DNA of 64,000 nucleotides from Rahnella aceris (GTDB lineage: Bacteria > Pseudomonadota > Gammaproteobacteria > Enterobacterales > Enterobacteriaceae): assembly GCF_011684115.1 (NCBI RefSeq), contig NZ_JAADJV010000001.1, positions 1,922,001 to 1,986,000 on the forward strand, in the 5' to 3' direction. The translations under genes were made by a program, and so were the position numbers. Shown here piece by piece: positions 1 to 9,690 of this stretch; position 1 is the first letter of the stretch, and each line of letters starts with the position of its first letter. Below the pieces are notes generated by a model. That model did no database searches and had not been told where the DNA came from. It worked only from the letters and a program-made list of their open reading frames with translations.

Positions 1-319
1 TGACCTCGAACAAGCCTGCCTGAATCTGGCGGAATTCGATTTGCCGCAGCGACTGGTGGTCGATTTCAGTCATGGCAACTGCCAGAAACAGCACCGTCGT
101 CAGCTTGAGGTAGCAGAAGATATTTGCCAGCAAATCATCAGCGGTTCAACTGCCATTGCGGGCATCATGGCGGAAAGTTTCCTGGTTGAAGGCACACAGC
201 CCATCGTTCACGGCAAACCTCTGATTTACGGCAAATCGATTACCGACCCATGTCTGAGTTGGGAAGACACCGAGACATTACTCTCAATGCTTGCGCAGGC
301 AACAAACAGCCGGTTCTGA
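1..319 (+). CDS. aroH: 3-deoxy-7-phosphoheptulonate synthase, Trp-type (C-terminal part)
   Basis: This is the last ~105 residues of a DAHP synthase, which joins phosphoenolpyruvate and erythrose 4-phosphate in the first step of the shikimate pathway. The open frame runs in from the window edge (frame starting at base 2), so the gene is partial. The segments VDFSHGNCQKQHRRQLEV, GIMAESFLVEG and SITDPCLSWEDTE read almost exactly like E. coli AroH, the tryptophan-inhibited isoenzyme, rather than AroF or AroG. The position next to the selO–nlpC–btu line also matches aroH in E. coli. A terminator follows 22 bases after the stop. Confidence 0.93.
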   Translation, partial: DLEQACLNLAEFDLPQRLVVDFSHGNCQKQHRRQLEVAEDICQQIISGSTAIAGIMAESFLVEGTQPIVHGKPLIYGKSITDPCLSWEDTETLLSMLAQATNSRF

Positions 320-340
320 TCACTTTGCTGTAACCTTCTT

Positions 341-367
341 AAGGGCAACTTTGGTTGCCCTTTTTTG
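341..367 (+). terminator. aroH rho-independent terminator
   Basis: Perfect 8-bp stem (AGGGCAAC, 342–349; GTTGCCCT, 354–361) with a TTTG loop, followed by a run of T. It lies just after the aroH stop. Confidence 0.9.
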
Positions 368-516
368 TGTCAGTAGCAGGCCTGGGGGCGTGTAACCCTC
401 TGTCTGTTCTGATACTTCTCCGCGCATCCCCTCCTGCTTCCCCTCTTAAATTAAGGGGTTAACGCCACAGAATTACATTCCAGCGACAAAAATCTTCTTG
501 ATGTGTTTAGGTAATG

Positions 517-537
517 ATTTGATAATGATTATCAAAT
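517..537. promoter_or_regulatory. Fur box of the hmu operon
   Basis: The half-site ATTTGATAAT (517–526) and its exact reverse complement ATTATCAAAT (528–537) flank one central G. This is a perfect inverted repeat containing the GATAAT…ATTATC core of the Fur operator. It lies 131 bases upstream of the hmuS start, so iron-replete Fur should repress hmuSTUV. Confidence 0.85.
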
Positions 538-668
538 TGATATTAATTCCCATTACCACACGTGTATTAAACGTACTCTTGCCATAAATATTTTTACAAA
601 TCATTCACATAACATCGCAAGCTTTATCCGCCAAAGAGCGGGTGACTTTAGACAACGAGGAAACAGCA

Positions 669-1706
669 ATGCATTCAGTTCACTATCAGGACTATTTACA
701 GGCAAAAGAAGCTAATCCCGGTAAATATGCCCGCGATCTGGCGGGAATTTTACGGATAAGCGAAGCTGAGTTAACGGCTTTACGTGTTTCCCATGATGCT
801 GCGCGTCTGGATGTTGATGCCCGTAGCTTGCTGGCTGCTCTGGAGAATGTCGGTGGCACCAAGTCAATCACCCGTAACAACTTTGCCGTACACGAGCAGG
901 AAGGTCGCTATGAGAATCAGCATCTCAGCGGTCACGCCGGTCTGATCCTTAATCCACGCGCGCTGGACCTGCGTTTGTTCCTGCAACACTGGCTGCACAT
1001 TTTCAGCCTGTCAGAAACCACGGCCCGCGGCGTTCGCCACAGCATTCAGTTCTTCGATGCGCACGGTGATGCCGTTCATAAAGTGTATAACACCGATGAA
1101 ACTGACATGGCAGCATGGGACGCGCTGATTGCGCAGTACAAAAGTGACGTCAATCCTCCGCTGCAAATTGAAGTCGCCCCTGAAGTTCCGGCTCCGACGA
1201 CAGCCGCCGACACCAGCACTCTCGATGCTGAATGGCGTGCAATGACCGACGTTCACCAGTTCTTCCAGTTGCTGAAACGTCACGATGTCACCCGCCAGCA
1301 AGCGTTTAAAGCTGTCGGGGATGATCTGGCATGGCGCGTCGATAACGGCTCGCTGACGCGTTTACTGAATATCGCCAAAGATGACCAAAACGAAATCATG
1401 ATTTTTGTAGGCAACCGGGGTTGCGTGCAAATTTTCACCGGTCCGATTGAAAAGGTCATGCCGCACGGTGAATGGATTAACGTCTTCAACAAACAGTTCA
1501 CCCTGCATCTGGTGGAAAGTGCTATCGCGGAAAGCTGGATCACCCGTAAGCCGACCAAAGACGGTTTCGTGACCAGCCTGGAGTTATTTGCCGCTGATGG
1601 TACGCAGATCGCGCAACTTTACGGTCAGCGTAACGAAGGCAATCCTGAACAAACTCAGTGGCGGGAACAACTGGCGCAACTTAGCAATGAAGGTGTTGCA
1701 GCATGA
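669..1706 (+). CDS. hmuS: Haem-degrading/haem-trafficking protein HmuS
   Basis: This is a 345-residue cytoplasmic haem-handling protein of the HemS/HmuS/ChuS family. It takes up haem delivered by HmuUV and either passes it on or opens the ring to free iron. The length and the duplicated N- and C-terminal HemS/ChuX-type halves (linker near residue 180) fit the family. The ATG at 669 was chosen over an in-frame GTG at 642 because GAGGA sits 7 bases upstream of it. The gene overlaps hmuT by 4 bases (ATGA), indicating translational coupling. It is the first gene of a Fur-boxed operon; in Yersinia it follows hmuR, which is absent here. Confidence 0.9.
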   Translation: MHSVHYQDYLQAKEANPGKYARDLAGILRISEAELTALRVSHDAARLDVDARSLLAALENVGGTKSITRNNFAVHEQEGRYENQHLSGHAGLILNPRALDLRLFLQHWLHIFSLSETTARGVRHSIQFFDAHGDAVHKVYNTDETDMAAWDALIAQYKSDVNPPLQIEVAPEVPAPTTAADTSTLDAEWRAMTDVHQFFQLLKRHDVTRQQAFKAVGDDLAWRVDNGSLTRLLNIAKDDQNEIMIFVGNRGCVQIFTGPIEKVMPHGEWINVFNKQFTLHLVESAIAESWITRKPTKDGFVTSLELFAADGTQIAQLYGQRNEGNPEQTQWREQLAQLSNEGVAA

Positions 1707-2533
1707 ACAAAACCTTGAAAATGGTGGCCGCTATTACAGCATTGCTGGCGACCCCGATGCTGTATGCCGCTGAAAAGCTTGTCAGTATTGGCGGTGACGT
1801 TACCGAAATTGTTTACGCACTCGGTGCGGGCAACGAAATGGTTGCCCGCGACAGTACCAGTTTGCGTCCGCAGGCAGTACTGGCTCTGCCGGACGTCGGC
1901 TATATGCGCCAGCTCAATACTGAAGGGATTTTGTCTATGCACCCGTCGCTGGTGCTGAGCAGCGAACTGGCAGAACCCTCACTGGTGTTAAAACAGCTTG
2001 AGCAGAACGGCGTAAAAGTGGTGCGTGTGCCGGGGACACCTTCTGCGGACATCGTCCCGGATAAAATCGAAGTAATTGCCGCAGCGCTGAACCGTCAGGC
2101 GGAAGGTGAAAAACTGATCGCGACCTATCGTTCGCAGATTTCTGCTATTCAACACGATGCCCTGCCGGTAAAAATGTTGTTTGTGATGAGCCACGGTGGC
2201 ATGTCATCTATGGCAGCAGGTCAGAATACTGCGGCAGATGCGATGATTACGTCTGTCGGGGCGAAAAATGCCATGCAGGGATTCAGTCGTTACCGTCCGC
2301 TGTCACAGGAAGGGGTGATTGCCGGTGCGCCGGATATCCTGCTACTGACCGCTGACGGAGTTAAAACCCTGGGTGGAATGGATCAGGTGTGGAAACTGCC
2401 GGGTGTTGCTATGACGCCTGCGGGCAAAAATAAGCGTGTGCTGGTCATCGATGATATGTCCCTGCTGGGCTTTGGTTTGCAAACACCTGCGGTGATGGCA
2501 CAACTTCGTCAGGCTGCGGAACAAGCAAAATGA
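1703..2533 (+). CDS. hmuT: Periplasmic haem-binding protein HmuT
   Basis: This 276-residue protein has a Sec signal peptide ([22 protein letters not shown]) followed by a class III periplasmic binding fold (PF01497 type). Such proteins carry haem from the outer-membrane receptor to the HmuUV permease. The [18 protein letters not shown] start and the long central helix are typical. The tyrosine that ligates haem in Yersinia HmuT cannot be assigned by eye. The gene overlaps hmuS and hmuU by 4 bases each, so the four genes are tightly coupled. Confidence 0.9.
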   Translation: MNKTLKMVAAITALLATPMLYAAEKLVSIGGDVTEIVYALGAGNEMVARDSTSLRPQAVLALPDVGYMRQLNTEGILSMHPSLVLSSELAEPSLVLKQLEQNGVKVVRVPGTPSADIVPDKIEVIAAALNRQAEGEKLIATYRSQISAIQHDALPVKMLFVMSHGGMSSMAAGQNTAADAMITSVGAKNAMQGFSRYRPLSQEGVIAGAPDILLLTADGVKTLGGMDQVWKLPGVAMTPAGKNKRVLVIDDMSLLGFGLQTPAVMAQLRQAAEQAK

Positions 2534-3558
2534 GTAGCATGAGCCCTCCGGTGCCGTCAGGTCGCCGTTCGCCAGTTTGGGCGATGATTGGCCTTGGCGG
2601 CGCTCTGCTGGTGCTGGCCGTGATGGCCGCGAATACCGGCGCGATGTCACTGTCGTTAAGGACGTTACTCGCACGTCCATTTGGCGATAGTTTATGGCAG
2701 GTCTGGCTGACAATCCGCCTTCCCCGCGTGCTGCTGGCTGTGGTAGTCGGTTGCGCGCTGGCCAGTTCCGGTGCGGTTATGCAGGGATTGTTTCGCAACC
2801 CGCTGGCGGACCCCGGCCTGCTTGGGATCAGCAGCGGCGCGGCGCTTGCGGTTGCCCTGACTATAGTGATGCCACTGGCATTGCCACCCTTGCTGGCCCT
2901 GTACAGCCATATGATCAGCGCATTTGCTGGCAGTCTGGCCATTTCAGCCATCGTCTTTACACTGAGTCGTTTCGGCCATGGTGGGTTATCGCGCTTACTG
3001 CTTGCCGGTATTGCCATCAATGCACTGTGCGGTGCCGCTGTCGGCGTGCTGACCTACGTCAGTGATGACCAGCAGTTACGCCAGTTCTCTTTGTGGAGCA
3101 TGGGCAGTCTCGGGCAGGCGCAATGGCCGACACTGGCTGTGGCCTCTTCGTTGATCCTGCCAGCCTGTGTTGCGGCCCTGTTCATGGCGCGGCGCCTGAA
3201 TATCCTGCAATTAGGTGAAGAAGACGCGCACTATCTCGGTGTGAATGTCCGCCGCACGCAGTTGCAATTATTGCTGCTTAGCGCCCTGCTGGTCGGGGCT
3301 GCTGTCGCGGTTTCTGGTGTGATCGGTTTTATCGGTCTGGTGATCCCGCACCTGTTGCGGATGCGTATTGGCGCAGACCACCGCTGGCTATTACCGGGAT
3401 CGGCCATGGCCGGTGCCTGCCTGCTTTTGCTCGCAGACACGCTGGCCCGCACACTGGTTGCTCCGGCAGAAATGCCGGTGGGATTGCTCACCAGCCTGAT
3501 TGGCGGGCCGTATTTCTTATGGCTGATCCTGCGCCCGGGAGTTCCGCGTAATGTCTGA
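2530..3558 (+). CDS. hmuU: Haem ABC transporter permease HmuU
   Basis: This 342-residue inner-membrane permease of the FecCD/BtuC family is very hydrophobic, consistent with about ten membrane helices. It shows the family landmarks [36 protein letters not shown] near residues 60–95 and the [12 protein letters not shown] loop near 260 that contacts the ATPase. It works with HmuT and HmuV to import haem. It overlaps hmuT by 4 bases and hmuV by 8. Confidence 0.92.
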   Translation: MSSMSPPVPSGRRSPVWAMIGLGGALLVLAVMAANTGAMSLSLRTLLARPFGDSLWQVWLTIRLPRVLLAVVVGCALASSGAVMQGLFRNPLADPGLLGISSGAALAVALTIVMPLALPPLLALYSHMISAFAGSLAISAIVFTLSRFGHGGLSRLLLAGIAINALCGAAVGVLTYVSDDQQLRQFSLWSMGSLGQAQWPTLAVASSLILPACVAALFMARRLNILQLGEEDAHYLGVNVRRTQLQLLLLSALLVGAAVAVSGVIGFIGLVIPHLLRMRIGADHRWLLPGSAMAGACLLLLADTLARTLVAPAEMPVGLLTSLIGGPYFLWLILRPGVPRNV

Positions 3559-4339
3559 CTTTACTTCATCAATGGTTGCAGAAAATCTGACGTATTCCGT
3601 CAATAGCCGCCGGTTAATTGACGATGTTTCACTCAGCTTGCAAAGCGGAGAGATGGTGGCGTTGATTGGGCCAAACGGTGCCGGAAAATCAACACTGATG
3701 CGTATGCTGACCGGCTACCTGATGCCACAATCGGGGCAGATTTCGCTTCAGGGAAGACAACTCAATGACTGGCCAGCACAGGAACTGGCGCGCACCCGGG
3801 CAGTTATGCGTCAGAACAGTACATTGGCGTTTGGCTTTAGCGTGCGGGAAGTACTGACACTCGGGCGTTCACCGCACGGTCAGCAAAATATGCAACGGGC
3901 ACTGACTGAAGTCATGACGCAAACCGATTGTCTGAATCTGGCAGAAAGAGATTATCGCCATTTATCGGGGGGCGAACAGCAGCGGGTTCAACTGGCGCGG
4001 GTACTGATCCAGCTCTGGCAACCCGCCCCTTCCTCACGCTGGTTGTTTCTCGATGAACCTACATCGGCGCTGGATTTATATCATCAGCAACACGCGTTGC
4101 GTTTGCTGCGACAGCTAACCAGGCAAACGCCGCTGGCGGTATGTTGCGTGCTGCATGATCTCAATCTTGCGGCGTTGTATGCCGACCGGATTATTTTATT
4201 GCACGGCGGAAAAGTGGTCGCCAGCGGGACGCCCGTTGACGTACTGAGCGAAGCCATACTGAGCCGCTGGTATCAGGCCGATTTGAACGTCTGCCCGCAT
4301 CCGGAAACCGCATTGCCGCAAGTTTTCTTACGCCAGTAG
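3551..4339 (+). CDS. hmuV: Haem ABC transporter ATP-binding protein HmuV
   Basis: This 262-residue ABC ATPase powers haem import through HmuU. The Walker A motif GPNGAGKST is at residues 40–48, the signature [13 protein letters not shown] follows, and Walker B is [11 protein letters not shown] with the H-loop in [10 protein letters not shown]. The start overlaps the end of hmuU. It is the last gene of the operon and is followed by a strong bidirectional hairpin shared with the convergent selO. Confidence 0.92.
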   Translation: MSDFTSSMVAENLTYSVNSRRLIDDVSLSLQSGEMVALIGPNGAGKSTLMRMLTGYLMPQSGQISLQGRQLNDWPAQELARTRAVMRQNSTLAFGFSVREVLTLGRSPHGQQNMQRALTEVMTQTDCLNLAERDYRHLSGGEQQRVQLARVLIQLWQPAPSSRWLFLDEPTSALDLYHQQHALRLLRQLTRQTPLAVCCVLHDLNLAALYADRIILLHGGKVVASGTPVDVLSEAILSRWYQADLNVCPHPETALPQVFLRQ

Positions 4340-4351
4340 AGACGGTTCAAT

Positions 4352-4383
4352 AAAAATGCCACATTCAGATGTGGCATTTTTTA
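4352..4383. terminator. Bidirectional terminator between hmuV and selO
   Basis: Perfect 12-bp stem (AAAAATGCCACA, 4352–4363; TGTGGCATTTTT, 4370–4381) with a 6-base loop. A-run and T-run flanks serve both convergent genes. Confidence 0.9.
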
Positions 4384-4385
4384 TC

Positions 4386-5840
4386 TCAGCTCGAACAAGA
4401 TATTTCGAGGTGTTTTCCCCAGTCGGGTGGCAATTTCGCCATTTCATCATACTGAGGCGCATCGCTGTAAGGGTCACGCAATGCCTGGTGAAGTTGCTCC
4501 AGCGCACTGATATCATCCACTTCAGCCCTTTCGATGGCTTTCTGCGCCAGATAATTTCTCAAAATAATGCGTGGATTACTTTGTTTCATGGCGTCCTGCC
4601 GCGTGGCATCATCAATATCTTCCGTTTGTAAACGATGACGATAAGCCTGATACCAGCTGTCAAAAGCGTCACGGTCGATGAATTCATCCCGTAAAGGCGA
4701 CGCGGCCTGCTGTTGTTCTGTCTGGCTGAGCAACCTGAAAGTCTGCGTGAAATCCCGCCCCTCTTTCGCCATCAGACTTAGCAGCCCGGTGAGCAGATCG
4801 TTATCCTGTTTATTCTCGGTAAAGAAACCCAGTTTGCCGCGCATCAGCGTGCCATAGGCCCTCATCAGCGCCGGTTCATACTCGCCAAGCGCGGTCTGGA
4901 GCTGTTCCGTGGACATCAGGCCGGATAGCGTTTGTGCCAGACGATGCAGGTTCCAGTAAGCCACCGCCGGCTGATTATCGTAGCTGTAACGCCCCTGATG
5001 ATCGGAATGGTTGCAGATATAACCCGGCTTATAATCGTCGAGGAAACCGTAAGGGCCGTAATCGATAGTCAGTCCGAGAATCGACATATTGTCGGTATTC
5101 ATTACGCCGTGTGCAAACCCGATACTTTGCCATTGTGCAATCAGCGCAGCGGTTCGTTCCACCACACTGGTAAACCATTGCTGGTAGCGTGATGCGTCAA
5201 CCGGCTCACTTTCCAGCAACCGGGGCCAGTGATGTGCGATGACATAATCTGCCAGTTGCCTGACATGTTCAGGCTGTTTGCGGTAGTAGAAGTGCTCGAA
5301 ATGACCAAAGCGAACATGGCTTTCCGCCACGCGGATCAGCATCGCACCGCGCTCAGGCTGCTCGCGGAAAACCGGCTCATCACTGGTGGCAATCGTCAAC
5401 GCCCGCGTTGTCGGCACCGATAAATGATGCAGCGCTTCCGAGGCGAGAAACTCACGCACGACAGAACGCAAAACCGCACGACCATCTCCCATTCGTGAAT
5501 AAGGTGTCAGCCCGGCCCCTTTCAGATGCCAGTCGAACCGTTTTCCGGAAGGTAAAACCTGTTCACCCAGTAAAATACCCCGCCCGTCGCCCAGTTGTCC
5601 GGCCCACTGGCCGAACTGATGTCCGCTATAAACCTGAGCCAGAGGCTGCATACCGGGGAAGAGTTTTTCACCGCACCAGTATTCGCGATGCTGAGCATCG
5701 AAAAGCGAGTCATCCAGCCCCAGTTCACGCGCCAGTGGTTCGCTGTGATAAAGAAGCCGTGCGCCTTTTAGCGGCGTCGGTTGCAGTTGCGTGTAAAAGT
5801 CAGGCAACTGGTCAGCATAATGATGTTCAAATCGCGGCAT
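4386..5840 (-). CDS. selO: Protein adenylyltransferase SelO (YdiU)
   Basis: This 484-residue pseudokinase-fold enzyme transfers AMP from ATP to hydroxyl groups of proteins and is linked to redox stress. It matches E. coli YdiU along its length. Visible are the [11 protein letters not shown] glycine-rich region, HGVMNTDN in the catalytic-loop position and [11 protein letters not shown] in place of DFG. The C-terminus ends in CSS; eukaryotic SelO carries selenocysteine at this antepenultimate position, and a cysteine here is the bacterial norm. The ATG is preceded by AGGGGGATTT. It is probably a single-gene unit, since ydiV upstream ends in its own terminator. Confidence 0.93.
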   Translation of the reverse strand: MPRFEHHYADQLPDFYTQLQPTPLKGARLLYHSEPLARELGLDDSLFDAQHREYWCGEKLFPGMQPLAQVYSGHQFGQWAGQLGDGRGILLGEQVLPSGKRFDWHLKGAGLTPYSRMGDGRAVLRSVVREFLASEALHHLSVPTTRALTIATSDEPVFREQPERGAMLIRVAESHVRFGHFEHFYYRKQPEHVRQLADYVIAHHWPRLLESEPVDASRYQQWFTSVVERTAALIAQWQSIGFAHGVMNTDNMSILGLTIDYGPYGFLDDYKPGYICNHSDHQGRYSYDNQPAVAYWNLHRLAQTLSGLMSTEQLQTALGEYEPALMRAYGTLMRGKLGFFTENKQDNDLLTGLLSLMAKEGRDFTQTFRLLSQTEQQQAASPLRDEFIDRDAFDSWYQAYRHRLQTEDIDDATRQDAMKQSNPRIILRNYLAQKAIERAEVDDISALEQLHQALRDPYSDAPQYDEMAKLPPDWGKHLEISCSS

Positions 5841-5920
5841 AAATCCCCCTTTTTAATAGTGTAGGACTGCGGGACGTTAATTAACACGGAGCGAATGCAG
5901 GGAGATTATGACCTTGAGTG

Positions 5921-5956
5921 ATAAAAAATCCCGGCACAGCAGGCGCTGGCCGGGAT
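5921..5956 (-). terminator. Terminator of ydiV
   Basis: Stem ATCCCGGC (5928–5935) with GCCGGGAT (5949–5956). Read on the minus strand it is followed by TTTTTTAT. It ends the ydiV transcript before selO. Confidence 0.8.
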
Positions 5957-5982
5957 CCTGAGAGTGAAACAACCTGCGACGA

Positions 5983-6711
5983 TCAGTGAAATTGGGTGGG
6001 CCGCACAAGCAGGCTGTCCAGTTCAGCGGGCTCAACACCAGGCCATAGCAAACCCTTCACCCCTTGTATTTCTACTTTGCGTAACGCATCAAAATAGTCC
6101 TGAGAGTCGAGCCCGTCGACCACGATATTACGGCAAAACCGGTTAACATTTCTTATCAGCGAGGGCATCACGATAGTGAAATGTTCCCCCTCACAGAGCT
6201 GCCAGAAAAGATTTTTGTCGAGCTTCACCCACTGAAAAAGATGGTCAAAAACGGGCACCATGTTAATAGTGCCTGAGCCGAAGTTTTCCAGACAAAGTGG
6301 AAAATATTGTTTTAATGCAACCAGTTGCTGGTTATTTTTGCCTTCGGAAAGACGCGGAAACGACTCGCTCAGATTAAGATGAATGAAAGTATGCATGCTG
6401 AACGCATTGCGGAGATTTTCATCTTCCAGCAATAAGGCCACCTGTTTTTCCTCAACACTGATATTCAAAATAACCTGATTATCGCTAAACCATCGGGCAT
6501 GCTCACCCGCCCATATCTGTTGCTCATTAAGAAACCGTAATAACTGCTGCGGTGTTAACAGGTTCAGTACCAGTTCTGTGGGCATGACTAACTTGCTGTC
6601 TGCGCTGGAAAAACGGCAAATTAATTCTATGGCGAGTAATTTCCCGTCAATGGTATAGACCGGCTGGCACAGGTAGCTGCTGTTAAAGGCCGTATCGAAT
6701 TGTATTTTCAT
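5983..6711 (-). CDS. ydiV: YdiV-like degenerate EAL protein (anti-FlhDC factor)
   Basis: This 242-residue protein aligns with E. coli YdiV (RflP): both share a PFIELLINENYPHLNEGK-like stretch and the VFDxLFxxVxLDK stretch. YdiV does not degrade cyclic-di-GMP; it binds FlhD and promotes loss of FlhDC, repressing flagella. Here the EAL signature is replaced by AIELICRF near residue 25 (IEL), consistent with a non-catalytic domain. The neighbour order selO–ydiV–nlpC matches E. coli. The start ATG at 6711 (MKIQF) was chosen to align with E. coli YdiV; a TTG at 6768 would add 19 residues without a better ribosome site. That this protein represses motility here is inferred from homology. Confidence 0.8.
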   Translation of the reverse strand: MKIQFDTAFNSSYLCQPVYTIDGKLLAIELICRFSSADSKLVMPTELVLNLLTPQQLLRFLNEQQIWAGEHARWFSDNQVILNISVEEKQVALLLEDENLRNAFSMHTFIHLNLSESFPRLSEGKNNQQLVALKQYFPLCLENFGSGTINMVPVFDHLFQWVKLDKNLFWQLCEGEHFTIVMPSLIRNVNRFCRNIVVDGLDSQDYFDALRKVEIQGVKGLLWPGVEPAELDSLLVRPTQFH

Positions 6712-7227
6712 TTTTGTCCAAAACATCAACGGCACGACTAATTGATTAATAACTTTTTTGACTATCAATCAGATCATAAAGATACCGGAGCCCCGAGGCG
6801 AAACCGAAATATTAGAGAAATTGATATCAATAAAGAGCCTGTCCGGTTGTAAGTGTACAGAGACGACCACACGAGCGGCTGCGATTCAAAGTTTTTTAAA
6901 AACGCCTTTCCCTTATTGCCTTCTTTTTAGGGGTTATAACAGTCAACACAGGGATTTCAGACTAATCTTATCGCCAGAGGTGAAAACACGCAACTTGCCT
7001 TGTGAGCGCTATCAATCCTTTTTCAACAAGAATTCCTGCTTTGTTTTGTGCTAATGCCCAAAAAGCATGTTACTAAATATTTTAGCTAATGGTTATAGTG
7101 TCTTATGGAATATTGCGCAAGTGACGGGATTCACAACCGGGCTTTTAAGAATGATGAGTAATTTTGCTAAGGTAATAATAAACCGGAGGTTATTCGTCAT
7201 CATCACCGACCTCCGGCATTCTCAACT
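6712..7227. other. AT-rich intergenic region between ydiV and lplA
   Basis: I see no convincing gene. One plus-strand ORF of 98 codons (6758–7054) has no ribosome site and reads as random sequence. The right end holds the lplA terminator. The rest is AT-rich and should contain the ydiV promoter. Confidence 0.6.
7176..7216 (-). terminator. Probable lplA terminator
   Basis: Perfect 8-bp inverted repeat CCGGAGGT (7183–7190) and ACCTCCGG (7209–7216) with an 18-base loop. On the minus strand it is followed by TTTATTATTA. It lies 12 bases beyond the lplA stop. Confidence 0.65.
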
Positions 7228-8241
7228 TTACTGGATACAACGCACCAGCCAGTTTTGCAGTTCAGTGAGTTCAGCCTGCATCGCCGGATATCGGATAATG
7301 ATGCGCTGGCAGGCTTCCCCGACGTCCTGCGCGTGATAGCGCGTGCCTGCCAGCTCCGCGGCTAATCTCTGTAACGGTGCGGGATTAAGGCTGTCGGTGA
7401 AAATCTGCGCACGGCTGATGTTGCCCTTCTCCACATCAAAGTGAATATCCACCCCGCCCCAGATAAACCGTTCGTTCAGTAAATGGCTGAAGGCCGGTGC
7501 TTTGCCGAAATTCCATTCCCAGCTGCTTTGTTTAGCAAATCTTTCGGGGAATCCCGGAATGTCAGGAAACACCTCCGGAGAGATGATTTCAGGTTTTACA
7601 TTCCCACCATACCAGTCGAAAAATGCCGCAATCACGGCCTGGCAAATTTGCTCATGATTGATATCCGGCACAAACTCATTGAGATTCGCGACCCTCGAAC
7701 GCACCGAAGTGATCCCTTTTGCCTGCAACTTTTTGACGTCCGGATTGAGATAGTTGGCGAGACGGCTGAGATCGGCATTAAGCAGTAACGTGCCGTGATG
7801 GAAGCCGCGGTCGGCTGTTTCACGATAGGCGGAACCGGAAATTTTCCGCTCGCCTTCCGGCGTCTGTACCACCAGATCGTTACGACCCGAGGCAATAGCA
7901 TCGATACCCAGCGTTTTTAGTGCGTTGAGAATAATGCCGGTTGAAACGCTTTTATCGTATTCCGGTTTGCCCGCCATGAAGGTGAAACAGGTATTCCCGA
8001 GATCGTGAAAAACCGCCCCGCCGCCACTGCTGCGCCGCGCCAGACGAATGCCGTCTTCTTCCATTCTGCGGGTATTGCATTCTTTCCACGGATTCTGCGC
8101 CTGCCCGATAACCACGGTTTCGGAATTTCGCCAGAGGAATAACACACGCTGCGTGGTCATCTCGCGGAAAATACAATCTTCTACGGCCAGATTGAACCAG
8201 GGATCGTAAGAATCGGAAAGTAATAGTCTGAGAGGTTTCAT
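7228..8241 (-). CDS. lplA: Lipoate–protein ligase A
   Basis: This 337-residue enzyme activates free lipoate with ATP and attaches it to the lipoyl domains of pyruvate and 2-oxoglutarate dehydrogenases and the glycine cleavage H protein. The sequence is close to E. coli LplA throughout. It contains the [15 protein letters not shown] substrate loop, the SGSAYR segment with the catalytic-site lysine region just before it, and the C-terminal domain that closes over the active site. In E. coli lplA maps elsewhere, so its place between ydiV and nlpC is a lineage-specific arrangement. The ATG at 8241 has AGGATG upstream. Confidence 0.93.
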   Translation of the reverse strand: MKPLRLLLSDSYDPWFNLAVEDCIFREMTTQRVLFLWRNSETVVIGQAQNPWKECNTRRMEEDGIRLARRSSGGGAVFHDLGNTCFTFMAGKPEYDKSVSTGIILNALKTLGIDAIASGRNDLVVQTPEGERKISGSAYRETADRGFHHGTLLLNADLSRLANYLNPDVKKLQAKGITSVRSRVANLNEFVPDINHEQICQAVIAAFFDWYGGNVKPEIISPEVFPDIPGFPERFAKQSSWEWNFGKAPAFSHLLNERFIWGGVDIHFDVEKGNISRAQIFTDSLNPAPLQRLAAELAGTRYHAQDVGEACQRIIIRYPAMQAELTELQNWLVRCIQ

Positions 8242-8337
8242 TGCATATTCATCCTGAATGAGTCTGCTTTGATAATAACAGCAAAAAACAGGATGAAATA
8301 CGCAGTGAAATCAGGGGGAATGCGATTGGGCACCGTG

Positions 8338-8817
8338 TCAGATACGGCGCGCCTGCCAGTACACTTTTCGCCAGTAAACGTTGTCGAGTGAAGAACGGGT
8401 CACGCCCTGGCTGGTCGAGGCATGAATAAACTGATCGGCAGTATCATAAATACCGACATGCAAACCATTTTCACCGCTGCCGGTTTTGAAGAAGACTAAG
8501 TCGCCGGGCAACAATTCATCACGTGGCACTTTGGTGCCAATTTTGGTCTGGTCGGCGGTCGTTCTCGGCAGCACGACGCCAAACCGATCGCGGTAAGTGC
8601 GGAAGACAAAACCAGAACAGTCAACGCCGCTCGGTTGTAATCCGCCGTAACGATACGGGGCACCGTGCCATTGGCTGAGCTGGTCGTTAAGCTCGGCCAC
8701 GACAGTAATAGAATCGGCAAACCTGCCGCTTGGCGGCGGAGCGTGGCTGCTGCAACCGTTAAGAATTAATGCGGCAACGGCCAGCAGGGAATACATGGAT
8801 ACGGATGAGCAGCGCAT
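8338..8817 (-). CDS. nlpC: NlpC/P60 family lipoprotein (peptidoglycan endopeptidase)
   Basis: This 159-residue lipoprotein has a signal peptide ending in the lipobox LNGC, so it should be anchored in an envelope membrane. The NlpC/P60 cysteine-peptidase domain shows the catalytic Cys in GVDCSGFV, the His in GLHVGIYD and the third polar residue in FIHAST. It probably cuts within peptidoglycan stem peptides. The ATG at 8817 was chosen because AAGGAA precedes it; an upstream ATG at 8844 would add nine polar residues before the signal peptide. Confidence 0.9.
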   Translation of the reverse strand: MRCSSVSMYSLLAVAALILNGCSSHAPPPSGRFADSITVVAELNDQLSQWHGAPYRYGGLQPSGVDCSGFVFRTYRDRFGVVLPRTTADQTKIGTKVPRDELLPGDLVFFKTGSGENGLHVGIYDTADQFIHASTSQGVTRSSLDNVYWRKVYWQARRI

Positions 8818-8971
8818 AGTGCATTCCTTCTCGAATAGCATCACGGCCTGACCAGACGCGAAGGTTTACGCGCGCCGGATAAGTCGCCGTTATCTAAGAA
8901 CTAATAGAATTTAGCGCTATTTTATCCGTCATCCAATGTTTAATGATGTTTTTTATCGTCATAAAAATCAT

Positions 8972-9361
8972 TCAATGGGATTTTTTTACCGGTTTACTGT
9001 GGATAAGCCAGACACCTGACAGGATAAGCAACCCGCCAATTGTTTTACTTAAGCTGATGCTTTCATTGAACCAGGGCAGCGTTACTGCGGCAATATACAC
9101 CAGCGCATAACTCAGACTCAGTAAGGTATACGCCCGGTTGAGTGGCAGGTAACGCAAGGCAAAGAACCAGCATCCCATCGATAATATATAGCCACACAGC
9201 CCCATAAAAACGGCAATCAGGGCATGTAAATGGCTAACAATAAAGGGAGTATCTATAGCGGCCAGTGAAAACAACGGGATCTGCACTATGCCCCATTTCA
9301 TCAGTAATTGTGCCGCCGTTACCAGCAAAACACTTCCCGCACTCCACAGGTATCCTTTCAT
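8972..9361 (-). CDS. arnF: Undecaprenyl-phosphate-L-Ara4N flippase subunit ArnF
   Basis: This 129-residue small multidrug-resistance-fold protein has four predicted membrane helices. With ArnE it is thought to flip undecaprenyl-phosphate-L-Ara4N across the inner membrane for ArnT. The ATG at 9361 overlaps the arnE stop (ATGA) and gives the family length; the longer reading frame to 9412 would place extra residues inside arnE. It is the last gene of the arn operon. Confidence 0.88.
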   Translation of the reverse strand: MKGYLWSAGSVLLVTAAQLLMKWGIVQIPLFSLAAIDTPFIVSHLHALIAVFMGLCGYILSMGCWFFALRYLPLNRAYTLLSLSYALVYIAAVTLPWFNESISLSKTIGGLLILSGVWLIHSKPVKKSH

Positions 9362-9690
9362 AAGCTGACACTCATTAGTGCAATACCACACATGATCAGT
9401 GCGACGCCGCACCAGTGGCGGCCATCGACAACTTCACCGAAGAACCAGCGGGCACACAGCGTGATCAAGACGAAATTCAGGCTGAGCATCGGATAAGCCA
9501 GGCTCAGCGGCAATAATTGCAATACACGTAACCATAACAGCATGGCGATACCGAGCAACAATATCGCCAGCCCGAGCCAGCGTAAAACCCTCGCCATGCC
9601 ATGCGCAGCAACCTGTGCGGCCTGCTTCTGACAAAGCTGACCGGCACAGGTGACAACGCTGACGACAAGAACCAGAAGGAAACCGGTCAT
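9358..9690 (-). CDS. arnE: Undecaprenyl-phosphate-L-Ara4N flippase subunit ArnE
   Basis: This 110-residue four-helix membrane protein of the EmrE-like family partners ArnF. It contains the typical [16 protein letters not shown] segment near residues 60–75. It overlaps arnT by 4 bases and arnF by 4 bases, which supports equal expression of the two flippase halves. Confidence 0.88.
   Translation of the reverse strand: MTGFLLVLVVSVVTCAGQLCQKQAAQVAAHGMARVLRWLGLAILLLGIAMLLWLRVLQLLPLSLAYPMLSLNFVLITLCARWFFGEVVDGRHWCGVALIMCGIALMSVSL

Larger units (their letters stand above)
320..668. other. Intergenic region between aroH and hmuS
   Basis: No gene is seen. It holds the aroH terminator, the Fur operator of the hmu operon and an untranslated leader of roughly 100 bases. 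I looked for a HemP/YdiE-type small ORF, which sits beside aroH in E. coli and upstream of hmuR in Yersinia, and found none. Confidence 0.7.

Noticed and set aside
6758..7054. 98-codon plus-strand frame between ydiV and lplA
   Set aside because: It starts inside the ydiV promoter side, lacks a ribosome site and reads as random sequence.
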